64,000 bases of DNA from SVQP01 sp045650025 (lineage in GTDB: Bacteria > Bacillota > Clostridia > Oscillospirales > CAG-272): positions 1 through 64,000 of the forward strand of contig JAZRQR010000003.1 in the NCBI GenBank assembly GCA_045650025.1. Reading direction: 5' to 3'. Numbering within the stretch: position 1 is the first letter of the stretch; each line of letters begins with the position of its first letter. Shown here piece by piece: positions 43,480 to 50,883 of the stretch. The notes beneath the pieces were generated by a model that saw nothing but the letters and a program-made list of their open reading frames with translations, had not been told where the DNA came from and did not search any database. The translations under genes and the position numbers were made by a program.

Positions 43480-44580
43480 ATGAATCACGCACAGATTTTT
43501 TTGATCGCCGAGGAATTTCAGTTTCACGGCAAGCCGATCTCGGTTACAGAATGCACTACAGGTCATATCAACTCGACCTTTTTCGTTGATTGCAGCTCGG
43601 ATGAGGGACTTTTCCGTTACGTACTGCAAAGTGTCAACACCTCGATTTTTAAAAAGCCTGATCAGGTCATGCAGAACATTCTGCACGTTACCAAGCACAT
43701 TGAAAACAAGCTGATCGCAACCGGCGGTGACGCCAAGCGCGGCACCCTGCACGTAGTCAACGCCAAGGACGGGCATTATGCACATATTGATAGCGAAGGA
43801 CGCTTCTGGCGCGCTTATGAGTTCGTTGAGGATGCAACCTGCTACCAGGCGGTAGAATCCGAGGAAATGTTCACCAAGGTCGGCAAGGCTTTCGGTATTT
43901 TCCAAAGACAACTTGCAGACTTTGATGCGTCGCTCTTGTTTGAGTCGATCCCCAATTTCCACAATACAGAGGACAGATTTAATCAGTTTATTACCGCAAT
44001 GGAAAATGACGCAGCAGGCAGACGCGAAAGTGTACGTGATGAAATCGCATTCGTACTGCGCAGACAAGACAGCTGCAGCTACATCAACGAGCGTATTGCA
44101 GACGGCAGAATCCCGCTGCGCGTCACGCACAACGACACCAAGCTCAACAACATCATGCTGGATAACGAAACGGGCGAGGGCATTTGCGTAATCGACCTGG
44201 ATACCGTTATGCCCGGCTCTGTACTTGCCGATTTTGGTGACAGCATTCGTTTCGGTGCGTCCTCCGCTGCGGAGGACGAGACCGATCTGGATAAGGTATA
44301 CGTCCGTCTTGAAATGTTCGATGCATTTGCAAAGGGCTTTATCGAGGGCCTCGATCATTCTCTGACCGAAGAGGAGATCCTCTCTCTGCCTATGGGCGCT
44401 TACATACTGACGCTGGAAACCGGTATTCGTTTCCTGACTGACTATCTCAATGGGGATACCTATTTCAGAACATCGTATGCACAGCACAATCTCGACCGTG
44501 CACGCAATCAGTTCAAGCTTGTTGCGGATATGGAAGAGAAGATGGATCAGATGAATCAGATCATCCAAAAATATTTGTAA
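43480..44580 (+). CDS. nahK: N-acetylhexosamine 1-kinase-like phosphotransferase
   Basis: A 366-aa kinase of the APH (aminoglycoside phosphotransferase) fold. The catalytic loop VTHNDTKLNNIMLD (about 215-228) and the Mg-binding IDLDTVMPG follow the pattern of NahK, which phosphorylates GlcNAc and GalNAc at C1 in the lacto-N-biose/galacto-N-biose pathway. GHINSTFFV near the N-terminus also matches. Adjacent nucleotidyltransferase, galE and galM support the role. AAAGGA precedes the ATG. The lacto-N-biose phosphorylase usually linked to nahK is not in the window. Confidence 0.85.
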   Translation: MNHAQIFLIAEEFQFHGKPISVTECTTGHINSTFFVDCSSDEGLFRYVLQSVNTSIFKKPDQVMQNILHVTKHIENKLIATGGDAKRGTLHVVNAKDGHYAHIDSEGRFWRAYEFVEDATCYQAVESEEMFTKVGKAFGIFQRQLADFDASLLFESIPNFHNTEDRFNQFITAMENDAAGRRESVRDEIAFVLRRQDSCSYINERIADGRIPLRVTHNDTKLNNIMLDNETGEGICVIDLDTVMPGSVLADFGDSIRFGASSAAEDETDLDKVYVRLEMFDAFAKGFIEGLDHSLTEEEILSLPMGAYILTLETGIRFLTDYLNGDTYFRTSYAQHNLDRARNQFKLVADMEEKMDQMNQIIQKYL

Positions 44581-44598
44581 AACACGGAGGATAGACAA

Positions 44599-45618
44599 AT
44601 GGCAGTTCTCATTACCGGCGGCGCGGGCTTTATCGGCTCTCACGCTGCAGTAGAATTCTTGAACAAGGGTTATGACCTTGTAATCCTGGACAATTTCTCC
44701 AACAGTAAGCCCTGCGTGCTGGATCGCATCCGCCAGATCACGGGCAAGAATTTCAAGTTTTACGAGATTGATCTGCTTGACAAGACAGCAGTAGACGCAA
44801 TGTTTGACGAGTGCCCCGAAATCGATTCCTGCATTCACTTCGCAGGTCTTAAGGCAGTCGGCGAATCGGTGCAGATGCCTCTTGAATATTACCACAACAA
44901 CCTGACCGGCACCATCAATCTTTGCCAGTCCATGCGTGCACACGGTGTTAAGACCATCGTATTCAGCTCGTCCGCAACCGTTTACGGTGACCCCGCAACC
45001 GTGCCGATCCGTGAGGATTTCCCCACGGGCAACACCACCAACCCCTATGGTGAAACCAAGCACATGATCGAGCGCATTCTGAAGGACATGCAGTTTGCAG
45101 ATCCCGAATGGAGCGTTTCCATTCTGCGTTACTTCAACCCCATCGGCGCGCATGAAAGCGGATTGATCGGTGAAGATCCCGCAGGTATCCCCAACAATTT
45201 GCTTCCTTATATTACGCAGGTTGCTTCCGGCAAACGCGAGTATCTGCGCGTTTACGGCAATGACTATCCCACGCACGATGGCACCGGCGTACGCGATTAT
45301 ATCCACGTAGTAGACTTGGCTCGCGCACACCTCTCGGCTCTGGAGCGCGCTGTCAAGATGCATGCAATCGAGTATTACAATATTGGTACCGGTAACGGTT
45401 ATTCCGTATTGGACGTCGTACACGCATTTGAAGCAGTCACCGGCAAGCCTTTGCCTTATCGCATTGAAGCTCGTCGTCCCGGTGATATCGCCGTGTGCTA
45501 TGCAGATCCCACCAAGGCTGAGCAGGTGCTTGGCTGGAAGGCAGAGTACGACATGACTCGTATGTGCCAGGACGCTTATAGATGGCAGTCCATGAACCCT
45601 AACGGATACGGAGATTGA
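44599..45618 (+). CDS. galE: UDP-glucose 4-epimerase
   Basis: Interconverts UDP-galactose and UDP-glucose (often also UDP-GalNAc/UDP-GlcNAc) with bound NAD. A 339-aa short-chain dehydrogenase: GGAGFIGSH (6-14), SSSATVYGD with the catalytic Ser, and NPYGETK with Tyr about 150 and Lys about 154. CGGAGGAT precedes the ATG. Following NahK and the nucleotidyltransferase, it would feed UDP-hexosamine or UDP-galactose into central metabolism. Confidence 0.96.
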   Translation: MAVLITGGAGFIGSHAAVEFLNKGYDLVILDNFSNSKPCVLDRIRQITGKNFKFYEIDLLDKTAVDAMFDECPEIDSCIHFAGLKAVGESVQMPLEYYHNNLTGTINLCQSMRAHGVKTIVFSSSATVYGDPATVPIREDFPTGNTTNPYGETKHMIERILKDMQFADPEWSVSILRYFNPIGAHESGLIGEDPAGIPNNLLPYITQVASGKREYLRVYGNDYPTHDGTGVRDYIHVVDLARAHLSALERAVKMHAIEYYNIGTGNGYSVLDVVHAFEAVTGKPLPYRIEARRPGDIAVCYADPTKAEQVLGWKAEYDMTRMCQDAYRWQSMNPNGYGD

Positions 45619-45622
45619 TGCA

Positions 45623-46681
45623 ATGGTAACAAGAGAATTATTCGGCTACATGCCCGACGGACAAGAGGTATACGTTTACACGCTGCAGCATCATCCGGGC
45701 GGCATTCGCGCTAAGGTTTGCGAGTTCGGCGGCACTTTGATGAGTATCGAAGCACCCGATAAGAACGGCTGCTTTACCAACGTGCTTTGCGGCTATGATT
45801 CCTTGAAGGACCTCATGGAAGCAGACGGCTACGTGGGTGCTCTGATCGGTCGCTACGGCAACCGCATTGGCGGAGCAAAGTTCACGCTGGAGGGCAAGGA
45901 ATACACCCTGTATCCCAACAATAACGGCAACACGCTGCATGGCGGCAAGGTTGGCTTTTCGCATAAGCTGTGGGCATCCTCGTATTCGGATACCACCCAG
46001 CCCAGCGTGTATCTCTCGCTGATTTCTCCCGATATGGAAGAGGGCTTCCCGGGTGAGCTTGCTTGCACCGTGACCTATCGCATCACCGAGGACGACACGC
46101 TTGCTATTGATTACAAGGCAATCACCAATAAGACCACAGTCATCAGCCTGACCAATCACGCTTATTTCAACCTGGGCGGCTTTGCTTCTGGTAAGGTATT
46201 TGATCAGGTGCTGCAGATCGATGCAGATCGCTACGTCAAAACCGATGAGCAGCTGATTCCCACGGGCGAGATCGCATCGGTAGAGGGAACCCCCTTTGAT
46301 TTCCGTACGGAAAAGCCGATCGGACAGGATTTCTTTGCGGATGACAACGATCTCAAGCTCGCAGGCGGTTACGACCATTGCTTCTGCTTTAACACCTATG
46401 ACGGACAGATCAAGCGCGTTGCAACCGCATACGATCCTGCAACCGGCAGAGCCATGGACGTGCGTACCGATCTGCCTTGCGTGCAGTTCTACAGCGCAAA
46501 CTTTATGACCGATGACGGACACCCTTTCTACGGTGGCTACAGAAAGCAGACGCAGAATGCGTTCTGTCTGGAGACGCAGATCATGCCTGACAGTCCCAAT
46601 CACGCAAACTTTACCCCTTGCGTTCTCAAGCCCGGTGACGTCTATATGACCACAACCGAATTCAAATTCTACGTTAAATAA
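45623..46681 (+). CDS. galM: Aldose 1-epimerase (mutarotase)
   Basis: Interconverts alpha and beta anomers of galactose/glucose. The 352-aa protein shows GNRIGGAKFTLEGKEY, NTLHGG with the first catalytic-site His, LTNHAYFNLGG with the general-acid His, and FCLETQIMPDSPNHANF with the catalytic Glu. GGAGAT lies 8-13 bases before the ATG, 4 bases after galE. Last gene of the operon; a terminator follows. Confidence 0.95.
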   Translation: MVTRELFGYMPDGQEVYVYTLQHHPGGIRAKVCEFGGTLMSIEAPDKNGCFTNVLCGYDSLKDLMEADGYVGALIGRYGNRIGGAKFTLEGKEYTLYPNNNGNTLHGGKVGFSHKLWASSYSDTTQPSVYLSLISPDMEEGFPGELACTVTYRITEDDTLAIDYKAITNKTTVISLTNHAYFNLGGFASGKVFDQVLQIDADRYVKTDEQLIPTGEIASVEGTPFDFRTEKPIGQDFFADDNDLKLAGGYDHCFCFNTYDGQIKRVATAYDPATGRAMDVRTDLPCVQFYSANFMTDDGHPFYGGYRKQTQNAFCLETQIMPDSPNHANFTPCVLKPGDVYMTTTEFKFYVK

Positions 46682-46685
46682 TCAC

Positions 46686-46713
46686 AAAACCGACTCGGAA
46701 ACGGGTCGGTTTT
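46686..46713 (+). terminator. Terminator of the hexosamine/galactose operon
   Basis: An 11-bp stem with one G-T pair (AAAACCGACTC / GGGTCGGTTTT), T-run following, 5 bases after the galM stop. Confidence 0.85.
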
Positions 46714-46715
46714 CT

Positions 46716-46744
46716 TCATATACCCATCTTTTATGGCATATATT
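46716..46744 (+). promoter_or_regulatory. Candidate sigma-E (sporulation) promoter of the dacB-like gene
   Basis: TCATATA (46716-46722), 14 bases, CATATATT (46737-46744). Against the Bacillus sigma-E consensus (KMATATT, about 14, CATACAHT) each box has one mismatch and the spacing is exact. It starts 3 bases after the galM terminator and 26 bases before the ATG. No sigma-A-type promoter is visible in this gap. Confidence 0.62.
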
Positions 46745-46769
46745 GCATCGAAAGGTGGTGCTATATCAT

Positions 46770-47963
46770 ATGAAAAAGCGATACTTGCGGCTATTGACGG
46801 CAGTTGTCACGGTGCTCTTACTGCTGACAAGCATTCAGGCACATGCGCAAAGTGAGAATGATTGGGCATTGTGGAGCCAGACCGACGGCAAGACTTCCTT
46901 TGAAGGGGAGCTTGCTTGCAAATCCGCCGTGCTCATGGAAGCACAAACAGGGGAGATCCTATATGAAATGAATGCGGATCAAGGGCTAGCTCCCGCATCG
47001 GTAACCAAGGTTATGACCCTGCTGTTGGTCATGGAGGCAATTGAACAAGGCAAGATCAAATGGGAGGACACGGTAACTGCCAGCGCTCACGCATGTTCCA
47101 TGGGCGGCTCACAAATCTATCTCAAGGAAGGCGAGCGCATGAGCGTGGAGGATCTTGTCAAGAGCGTGGTGATCGCCTCTGCCAACGATGCAGCTCTTGC
47201 ACTTGCCGAGCATATTGCGGGCAGCGAGCAATCCTTTGTCAAAATGATGAACGATAAGGCTCTGCAGCTGGATATGCTCAACACCAAATTTGAAAACACA
47301 AACGGGCTGGACGATACGACGCAGAATCATTACACCTCCGCGCGGGATATTGCCATAATGTCACGCGAGCTGATCAAGCACAAAAAGATATTGGAGTACA
47401 GCTCGATCTGGATGGACACCATCCGTGACGGCGCGTTTGGCTTGACCAATACCAACCGGTTGGTACGCTTTTATAAAGGCTGTACGGGCCTCAAAACAGG
47501 CTCTACCTCAAAAGCGGGCTTTTGTGTCAGCGCAACTGCTGAGCGCGACGGCATGACGCTGATCTGCGTAGTCATGGGAGCAGAGAATCGCGACGTGCGC
47601 AATCAGATTGCCACGCAGCTTCTGGATTGGGGCTTTGCCAATTACGGTCTGCTTGCAAAGCCGGGCGGAGAATTGACAGGTGTTGTAGTCAAAGGCGGCA
47701 CACAACGCACGGTATCGGCAAGATATGGCAGCTTTTATTGCGTAATGCCAAAAAGCGATATTGCTAAAGTGCAGGAGCTTGCCGAGATGGACGCACCGTT
47801 CTACAGTGCGCCTGTACGCATTGGTGATAAGATCGGCAAGGTAACCTACACGCTGGACGGCAAGCAGATCGGCAGCGTTTGCATCCTGTGCACAGAAAAC
47901 GTCGAAAAAAGGGGCTACATGGGGACACTTGCAAGCTTGTTTGCAAAATTTCTACTGATTTAG
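46770..47963 (+). CDS. D-alanyl-D-alanine carboxypeptidase (S11, spore-cortex type likely)
   Basis: A 397-aa secreted penicillin-binding protein that trims the terminal D-Ala of peptidoglycan stem peptides. A signal peptide (about 1-26) is followed by the peptidase S11 domain with SVTK (Ser77-Lys80), SAN (137-139) and KTG (242-244), then a C-terminal beta-domain and a final hydrophobic stretch (LASLFAKFLLI). Start ATG 46770, with AAGGTGG 11 bases upstream. A candidate sigma-E promoter suggests the spore-cortex paralogue (DacB/PBP5*-like) rather than the vegetative DacA; a DacF-like role is the alternative. Confidence 0.88.
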   Translation: MKKRYLRLLTAVVTVLLLLTSIQAHAQSENDWALWSQTDGKTSFEGELACKSAVLMEAQTGEILYEMNADQGLAPASVTKVMTLLLVMEAIEQGKIKWEDTVTASAHACSMGGSQIYLKEGERMSVEDLVKSVVIASANDAALALAEHIAGSEQSFVKMMNDKALQLDMLNTKFENTNGLDDTTQNHYTSARDIAIMSRELIKHKKILEYSSIWMDTIRDGAFGLTNTNRLVRFYKGCTGLKTGSTSKAGFCVSATAERDGMTLICVVMGAENRDVRNQIATQLLDWGFANYGLLAKPGGELTGVVVKGGTQRTVSARYGSFYCVMPKSDIAKVQELAEMDAPFYSAPVRIGDKIGKVTYTLDGKQIGSVCILCTENVEKRGYMGTLASLFAKFLLI

Positions 47964-47985
47964 TATAAAAATACACGCGCGGCAC

Positions 47986-48014
47986 TTGAAAAAATCTGCG
48001 TAATGCGTTATAAT
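47986..48014 (+). promoter_or_regulatory. Sigma-A-type promoter of pgi
   Basis: TTGAAA, 17 bases, TATAAT, 46 bases upstream of the pgi ATG. Confidence 0.8.
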
Positions 48015-48060
48015 GAAAGCAGACGCCCCACGGGCGAAAAACGAAAAGGCGGTACAAAAC

Positions 48061-49398
48061 ATGGCAATCCGACTCAACGACAATTATTTGAATGGTTTTA
48101 TTCTCAAGCAAGAATACACCGCAATTCAACCGCAGGTAACCGCTGCGCATAAAATGCTGATCGAGAAGACCGGTCTTGGCAACGATTTTCTTGGTTGGAC
48201 CACGCTTCCCGATGATTACGACAAGCAGGAATTCGCAAAGATCAAGGAATGCGCAGACAAGATCAAAAAGGACTGTGACGTATTTATCGTCATCGGTATC
48301 GGAGGCTCTTATCTCGGCGCACGCGCTGTGATCGAATATCTCAAGTCTCCCTTGTATAACAATCTTAAGAAGGACACCCCCGACATCTATTTTGCAGGCT
48401 GCAATATCAGCGCAGCTTCTATTGCAGAGCTGCTGAGCATTTGCGAGGGCAAGGACGTTTGCATCAACGTGATCTCCAAGTCGGGCACGACGACCGAGCC
48501 TGCTGTTGCTTTCCGCGTATTCCGTAATATGCTGGAAGAGAAGTACGGCGCAGAAGGCGCTAAGGAGCGCATTTATGTGACAACCGACCGCCAAAAGGGC
48601 ACACTCAAGGCATTTTCCGATCAGATGGGCTACCAGACCTTTGTCGTTCCGGATGACGTTGGCGGTAGATTCTCGGTACTCACAGCGGTTGGCTTGCTTC
48701 CCATCGCAGTTGCAGGCATTGACGTGGACGCGCTGATGAAGGGTGCTGACGATGCAAGACTTGCATACTCCAATGACGCCATTGACAACAACGATTGCTA
48801 TAAGTATGCAGCGATCCGTAACATTCTGTACAGAAAGGGCAAGACAACCGAAATTCTGGTTGGCTACGAGGCCTATTCGCAGATGTTCAACGAATGGTGG
48901 AAGCAGCTTTATGGCGAGAGTGAGGGCAAGGATCAGAAGGGTATCTTCCCGGCATCCGTTATCTTCTCAACCGACCTGCACTCCTTGGGTCAGTACATTC
49001 AGGACGGCATGCGCAATCTGTTTGAAACTGTAATCTCGATCGAAGATAACGACGTGAAGTTTGACATTCCGCATGACCCCGCAAACGTAGACGGCTTGAA
49101 CTTCCTGTCCGGTGTAGATCTCAACGTGGTAAAGAAAACTGCTATGCAGGGAACCCTGCTTGCACACGTTGACGGTGGCGTACCCAACGTGCTGCTGCAG
49201 ATCAAGGACAGAAGCGCATATTCGCTTGGTTACATGATCTACTTCTTCGAGCTGGCTTGCGCAATCTCCGGTTACATACTTGGTGTCAATCCGTTTGACC
49301 AGCCCGGTGTTGAAGCATACAAGAAAAACATGTTCGCGCTTCTCGGAAAACCCGGTTACGAAGAAATGAAGCAAAAACTTGAGGCAAGATTAGGATAA
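48061..49398 (+). CDS. pgi: Glucose-6-phosphate isomerase
   Basis: Interconverts glucose 6-phosphate and fructose 6-phosphate in glycolysis and gluconeogenesis. The 445-aa protein shows IGIGGSYLGARAVIEYL, SKSGTTTEPAVAFR and GGRFSVLTAVGLLPIA, all family signatures. It is close in size to other Firmicute Pgi proteins. ATG 48061 has AAGGCGG upstream; the longer upstream frame starts inside the -10 box. Own promoter; no terminator hairpin is visible after it. Confidence 0.97.
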   Translation: MAIRLNDNYLNGFILKQEYTAIQPQVTAAHKMLIEKTGLGNDFLGWTTLPDDYDKQEFAKIKECADKIKKDCDVFIVIGIGGSYLGARAVIEYLKSPLYNNLKKDTPDIYFAGCNISAASIAELLSICEGKDVCINVISKSGTTTEPAVAFRVFRNMLEEKYGAEGAKERIYVTTDRQKGTLKAFSDQMGYQTFVVPDDVGGRFSVLTAVGLLPIAVAGIDVDALMKGADDARLAYSNDAIDNNDCYKYAAIRNILYRKGKTTEILVGYEAYSQMFNEWWKQLYGESEGKDQKGIFPASVIFSTDLHSLGQYIQDGMRNLFETVISIEDNDVKFDIPHDPANVDGLNFLSGVDLNVVKKTAMQGTLLAHVDGGVPNVLLQIKDRSAYSLGYMIYFFELACAISGYILGVNPFDQPGVEAYKKNMFALLGKPGYEEMKQKLEARLG

Positions 49399-49413
49399 TT
49401 TTTAAAAAAGGTC

Positions 49414-49442
49414 TTGCCAAAACTAAAAAAATATTGTATAAT
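49414..49442 (+). promoter_or_regulatory. Sigma-A-type promoter of the small P-loop gene
   Basis: TTGCCA, 17 bases, TATAAT, 31 bases before the ATG. Confidence 0.8.
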
Positions 49443-49473
49443 ATAACAAAGCATACTATGGAGGTCTAAATAT

Positions 49474-49881
49474 ATGCTCAAATTGCTCATTGGTGTTAAA
49501 GGCACCGGAAAAACAAAGACTTTGATTGAACTGGTTAACGACGCTCTTTCTAAGACGCAGGGCGATGTCGTCTGCATCGAGAAGGGTGTTAAGCTGAGAT
49601 ACGACGTGAAGTATCAGGCAAGACTGATCAACACGAACGAATATCTGGTATTCGACGCTGAAACTCTGTACGGTTTCATCGCCGGTATCCTTGCAAGCAA
49701 CCACGACGTTTCTGATCTGTTCGTAGACTCCGCTCTCAAGATCTGCAACGAGGATGCTGTTGCATTCGAAAAGATGGTTCTCGCAGTTGACGAGCTCTGC
49801 TCCAAGATGAACGTAAACGTTGTAATGACTGCTTCTCTGCCTGCAGAAGAGGCTACCGATACCATTAAGAAGTATCTGTAA
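49474..49881 (+). CDS. Small P-loop protein, unknown function
   Basis: A 135-aa soluble protein with a Walker A motif near its N-terminus (GVKGTGKT, residues 7-14), then strands and helices including VVCIEKGVKLRYDV, FDAETLYGFIAGILASNHDVSDLFVDSALKI and a final VNVVMTASLPAEEATDTIKKYL. The DSALKI and AVDEL segments may hold a Walker B-like acid. Similar short proteins are widespread in Clostridia without a known role. It is expressed from its own near-consensus promoter, has a GGAGG ribosome site and ends in a terminator. ATP or GTP binding is likely; anything further is guesswork. Confidence 0.75.
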   Translation: MLKLLIGVKGTGKTKTLIELVNDALSKTQGDVVCIEKGVKLRYDVKYQARLINTNEYLVFDAETLYGFIAGILASNHDVSDLFVDSALKICNEDAVAFEKMVLAVDELCSKMNVNVVMTASLPAEEATDTIKKYL

Positions 49882-49906
49882 TTACACATATACAGTTGTC
49901 TTTATG

Positions 49907-49932
49907 AAAAAAGAGGCGAATGCCTCTTTTTT
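49907..49932 (+). terminator. Terminator of the small P-loop gene
   Basis: An 11-bp stem (AAAAAAGAGGC / GCCTCTTTTTT) with a 4-base loop and built-in T-run. Confidence 0.85.
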
Positions 49933-49954
49933 CATCTTTTAAAAGGAGAGAATC

Positions 49955-50356
49955 ATGAAAGACCTTGTTTTGAAAACCTATCGCATTACGGATCTGCAGT
50001 TTCAGAATCATGCCGCTGCAACGGGAAAAGCAAAGCTGGAAACCAAGTATACCTATCAAGTCAAGTTTGGCAATAACAACACCTGCAGAGCAGAGATGAG
50101 GGTATCGGTCATAGACCAAGAAAATCCGGATGCTATCAAGGTGGATTTGACGATGGTTGGCATTTTTGAAATCGCTTCAGATCAGGATAAGGAGCTGCTG
50201 CATAAGGAATCCTTTAAGCAGCTGTATCCGTTTGCAAGAGCTGCTATTTCCACCATTTCGTCTACAACGGGCATCCTACCCATCATTATCCCGGCTGTGG
50301 ATATTGACAGCCAGGACATTTACCGCTATAATCCCGAGCTGTTTTCGAACAAATAA
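49955..50356 (+). CDS. SecB-like chaperone-family protein
   Basis: A 133-aa protein resembling the SecB fold family: VKVDLTMVGIFEIASDQDKELLHKESFKQLYPFARAAISTISSTTGILPIIIPAVDI closely follows the second half of SecB, including the conserved PFARxxIS and PxxIPxVDI segments. Classical SecB is a proteobacterial export chaperone; Firmicute relatives are often solitary or linked to toxin-antitoxin loci. No toxin or antitoxin is adjacent here. AAAAGGAGAG precedes the ATG. No promoter was found directly upstream, only the terminator of the P-loop gene, so read-through expression is possible. Confidence 0.78.
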   Translation: MKDLVLKTYRITDLQFQNHAAATGKAKLETKYTYQVKFGNNNTCRAEMRVSVIDQENPDAIKVDLTMVGIFEIASDQDKELLHKESFKQLYPFARAAISTISSTTGILPIIIPAVDIDSQDIYRYNPELFSNK

Positions 50357-50381
50357 TTTTATAGTTTTTTTCGAAAAGGGG

Positions 50382-50410
50382 TTGCATTTCGCTGGTATTT
50401 GTGATATAAT
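50382..50410 (+). promoter_or_regulatory. Sigma-A-type promoter of tRNA-Val
   Basis: TTGCAT, 17 bases, TATAAT; the tRNA begins 12 bases after the -10 box. Confidence 0.85.
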
Positions 50411-50421
50411 ACCAAGCGTCC

Positions 50422-50498
50422 GGAAGCGTAGCTCAGTTGGTCAGAGCGCACGGTTCACATCCGTGAGGTCATGGGTTCGAGCCCCCTCGTTTCCACCA
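50422..50498 (+). tRNA. tRNA-Val (anticodon CAC)
   Basis: A complete cloverleaf: acceptor GGAAGCG / CGTTTCC (one G-T pair), D-arm GCTC-AGTTGGTCA-GAGC, anticodon arm CACGG-TTCACAT-CCGTG with anticodon CAC (reads GUG), a TTCGAGC T-loop, encoded CCA end. The T-stem has one T-C mismatch (second pair). It is preceded by its own promoter and followed by a long hairpin. Confidence 0.9.
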
Positions 50499-50542
50499 TA
50501 ACAGAAAGAGGAGTTGCATTCGCATACTCCTCTTTCTGTTAT
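50498..50542 (+). repeat. 17-bp perfect inverted repeat after tRNA-Val
   Basis: ATAACAGAAAGAGGAGT and its exact complement flank an 11-base loop directly after the CCA end. There is no T-run, but it probably acts in 3' end formation or processing of the tRNA transcript. It begins a 260-base non-coding repeat region. Confidence 0.65.
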
Positions 50543-50555
50543 GACGCAAACTTCA

Positions 50556-50605
50556 CGGCTCAGAACCCCACCAAGCACCGCGGTTGCGGTGCTTGGTTAC
50601 ATTTG
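50556..50605 (+). repeat. 50-bp repeat, copy 1
   Basis: Starts CGGCTCAGAACCCCACCAA and contains a hairpin (CCAAGCACCGC / GCGGTGCTTGG). It matches copy 2 at 44 of 50 positions. An inverted fragment (GGGTTCTGAGCC, near 50649) lies between the two copies. Confidence 0.7.
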
Positions 50606-50686
50606 CGTGGGCACCCGAACAGAAAAAACGCGCAACATCCGCAAATTCGGGTTCTGAGCCCCCGAATCGTTTATGCAGCGGCTCGC

Positions 50687-50736
50687 CGGCTCAGAACCCC
50701 ACCAACCACCGTATCTGCGGTGCTTGGTTATATTTG
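50687..50736 (+). repeat. 50-bp repeat, copy 2
   Basis: Same unit as 50556-50605, 131 bases later, with six substitutions. The flanking AGAAAA and ATCCG-AAATT tracts also recur, so the real unit is probably about 130 bases. The remainder of 50737-50814 holds nothing else that I can recognise. Confidence 0.7.
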
Positions 50737-50814
50737 AGCAGAAAACGAAACAGGAAATCCATCTAATATCCGAAATTTCATGTGCTGATCCCACTCGGTA
50801 CATAAAATACGCTC

Positions 50815-50843
50815 TTGTAATCCAGCCAAATTCATGTTATAAT
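50815..50843 (+). promoter_or_regulatory. Sigma-A-type promoter of the cytoplasmic DUF4091 gene
   Basis: TTGTAA, 17 bases, TATAAT, 40 bases upstream of the ATG. Confidence 0.75.
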
Positions 50844-50883
50844 AAACTTACAAGCTCATACCGAATGTGAAAGGAGCATGCTC

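Noticed and set aside
50584..50870. Short proteins of 60-90 residues in the repeat region after tRNA-Val
   Set aside because: They are translations of a non-coding direct repeat, low in complexity and without ribosome sites.
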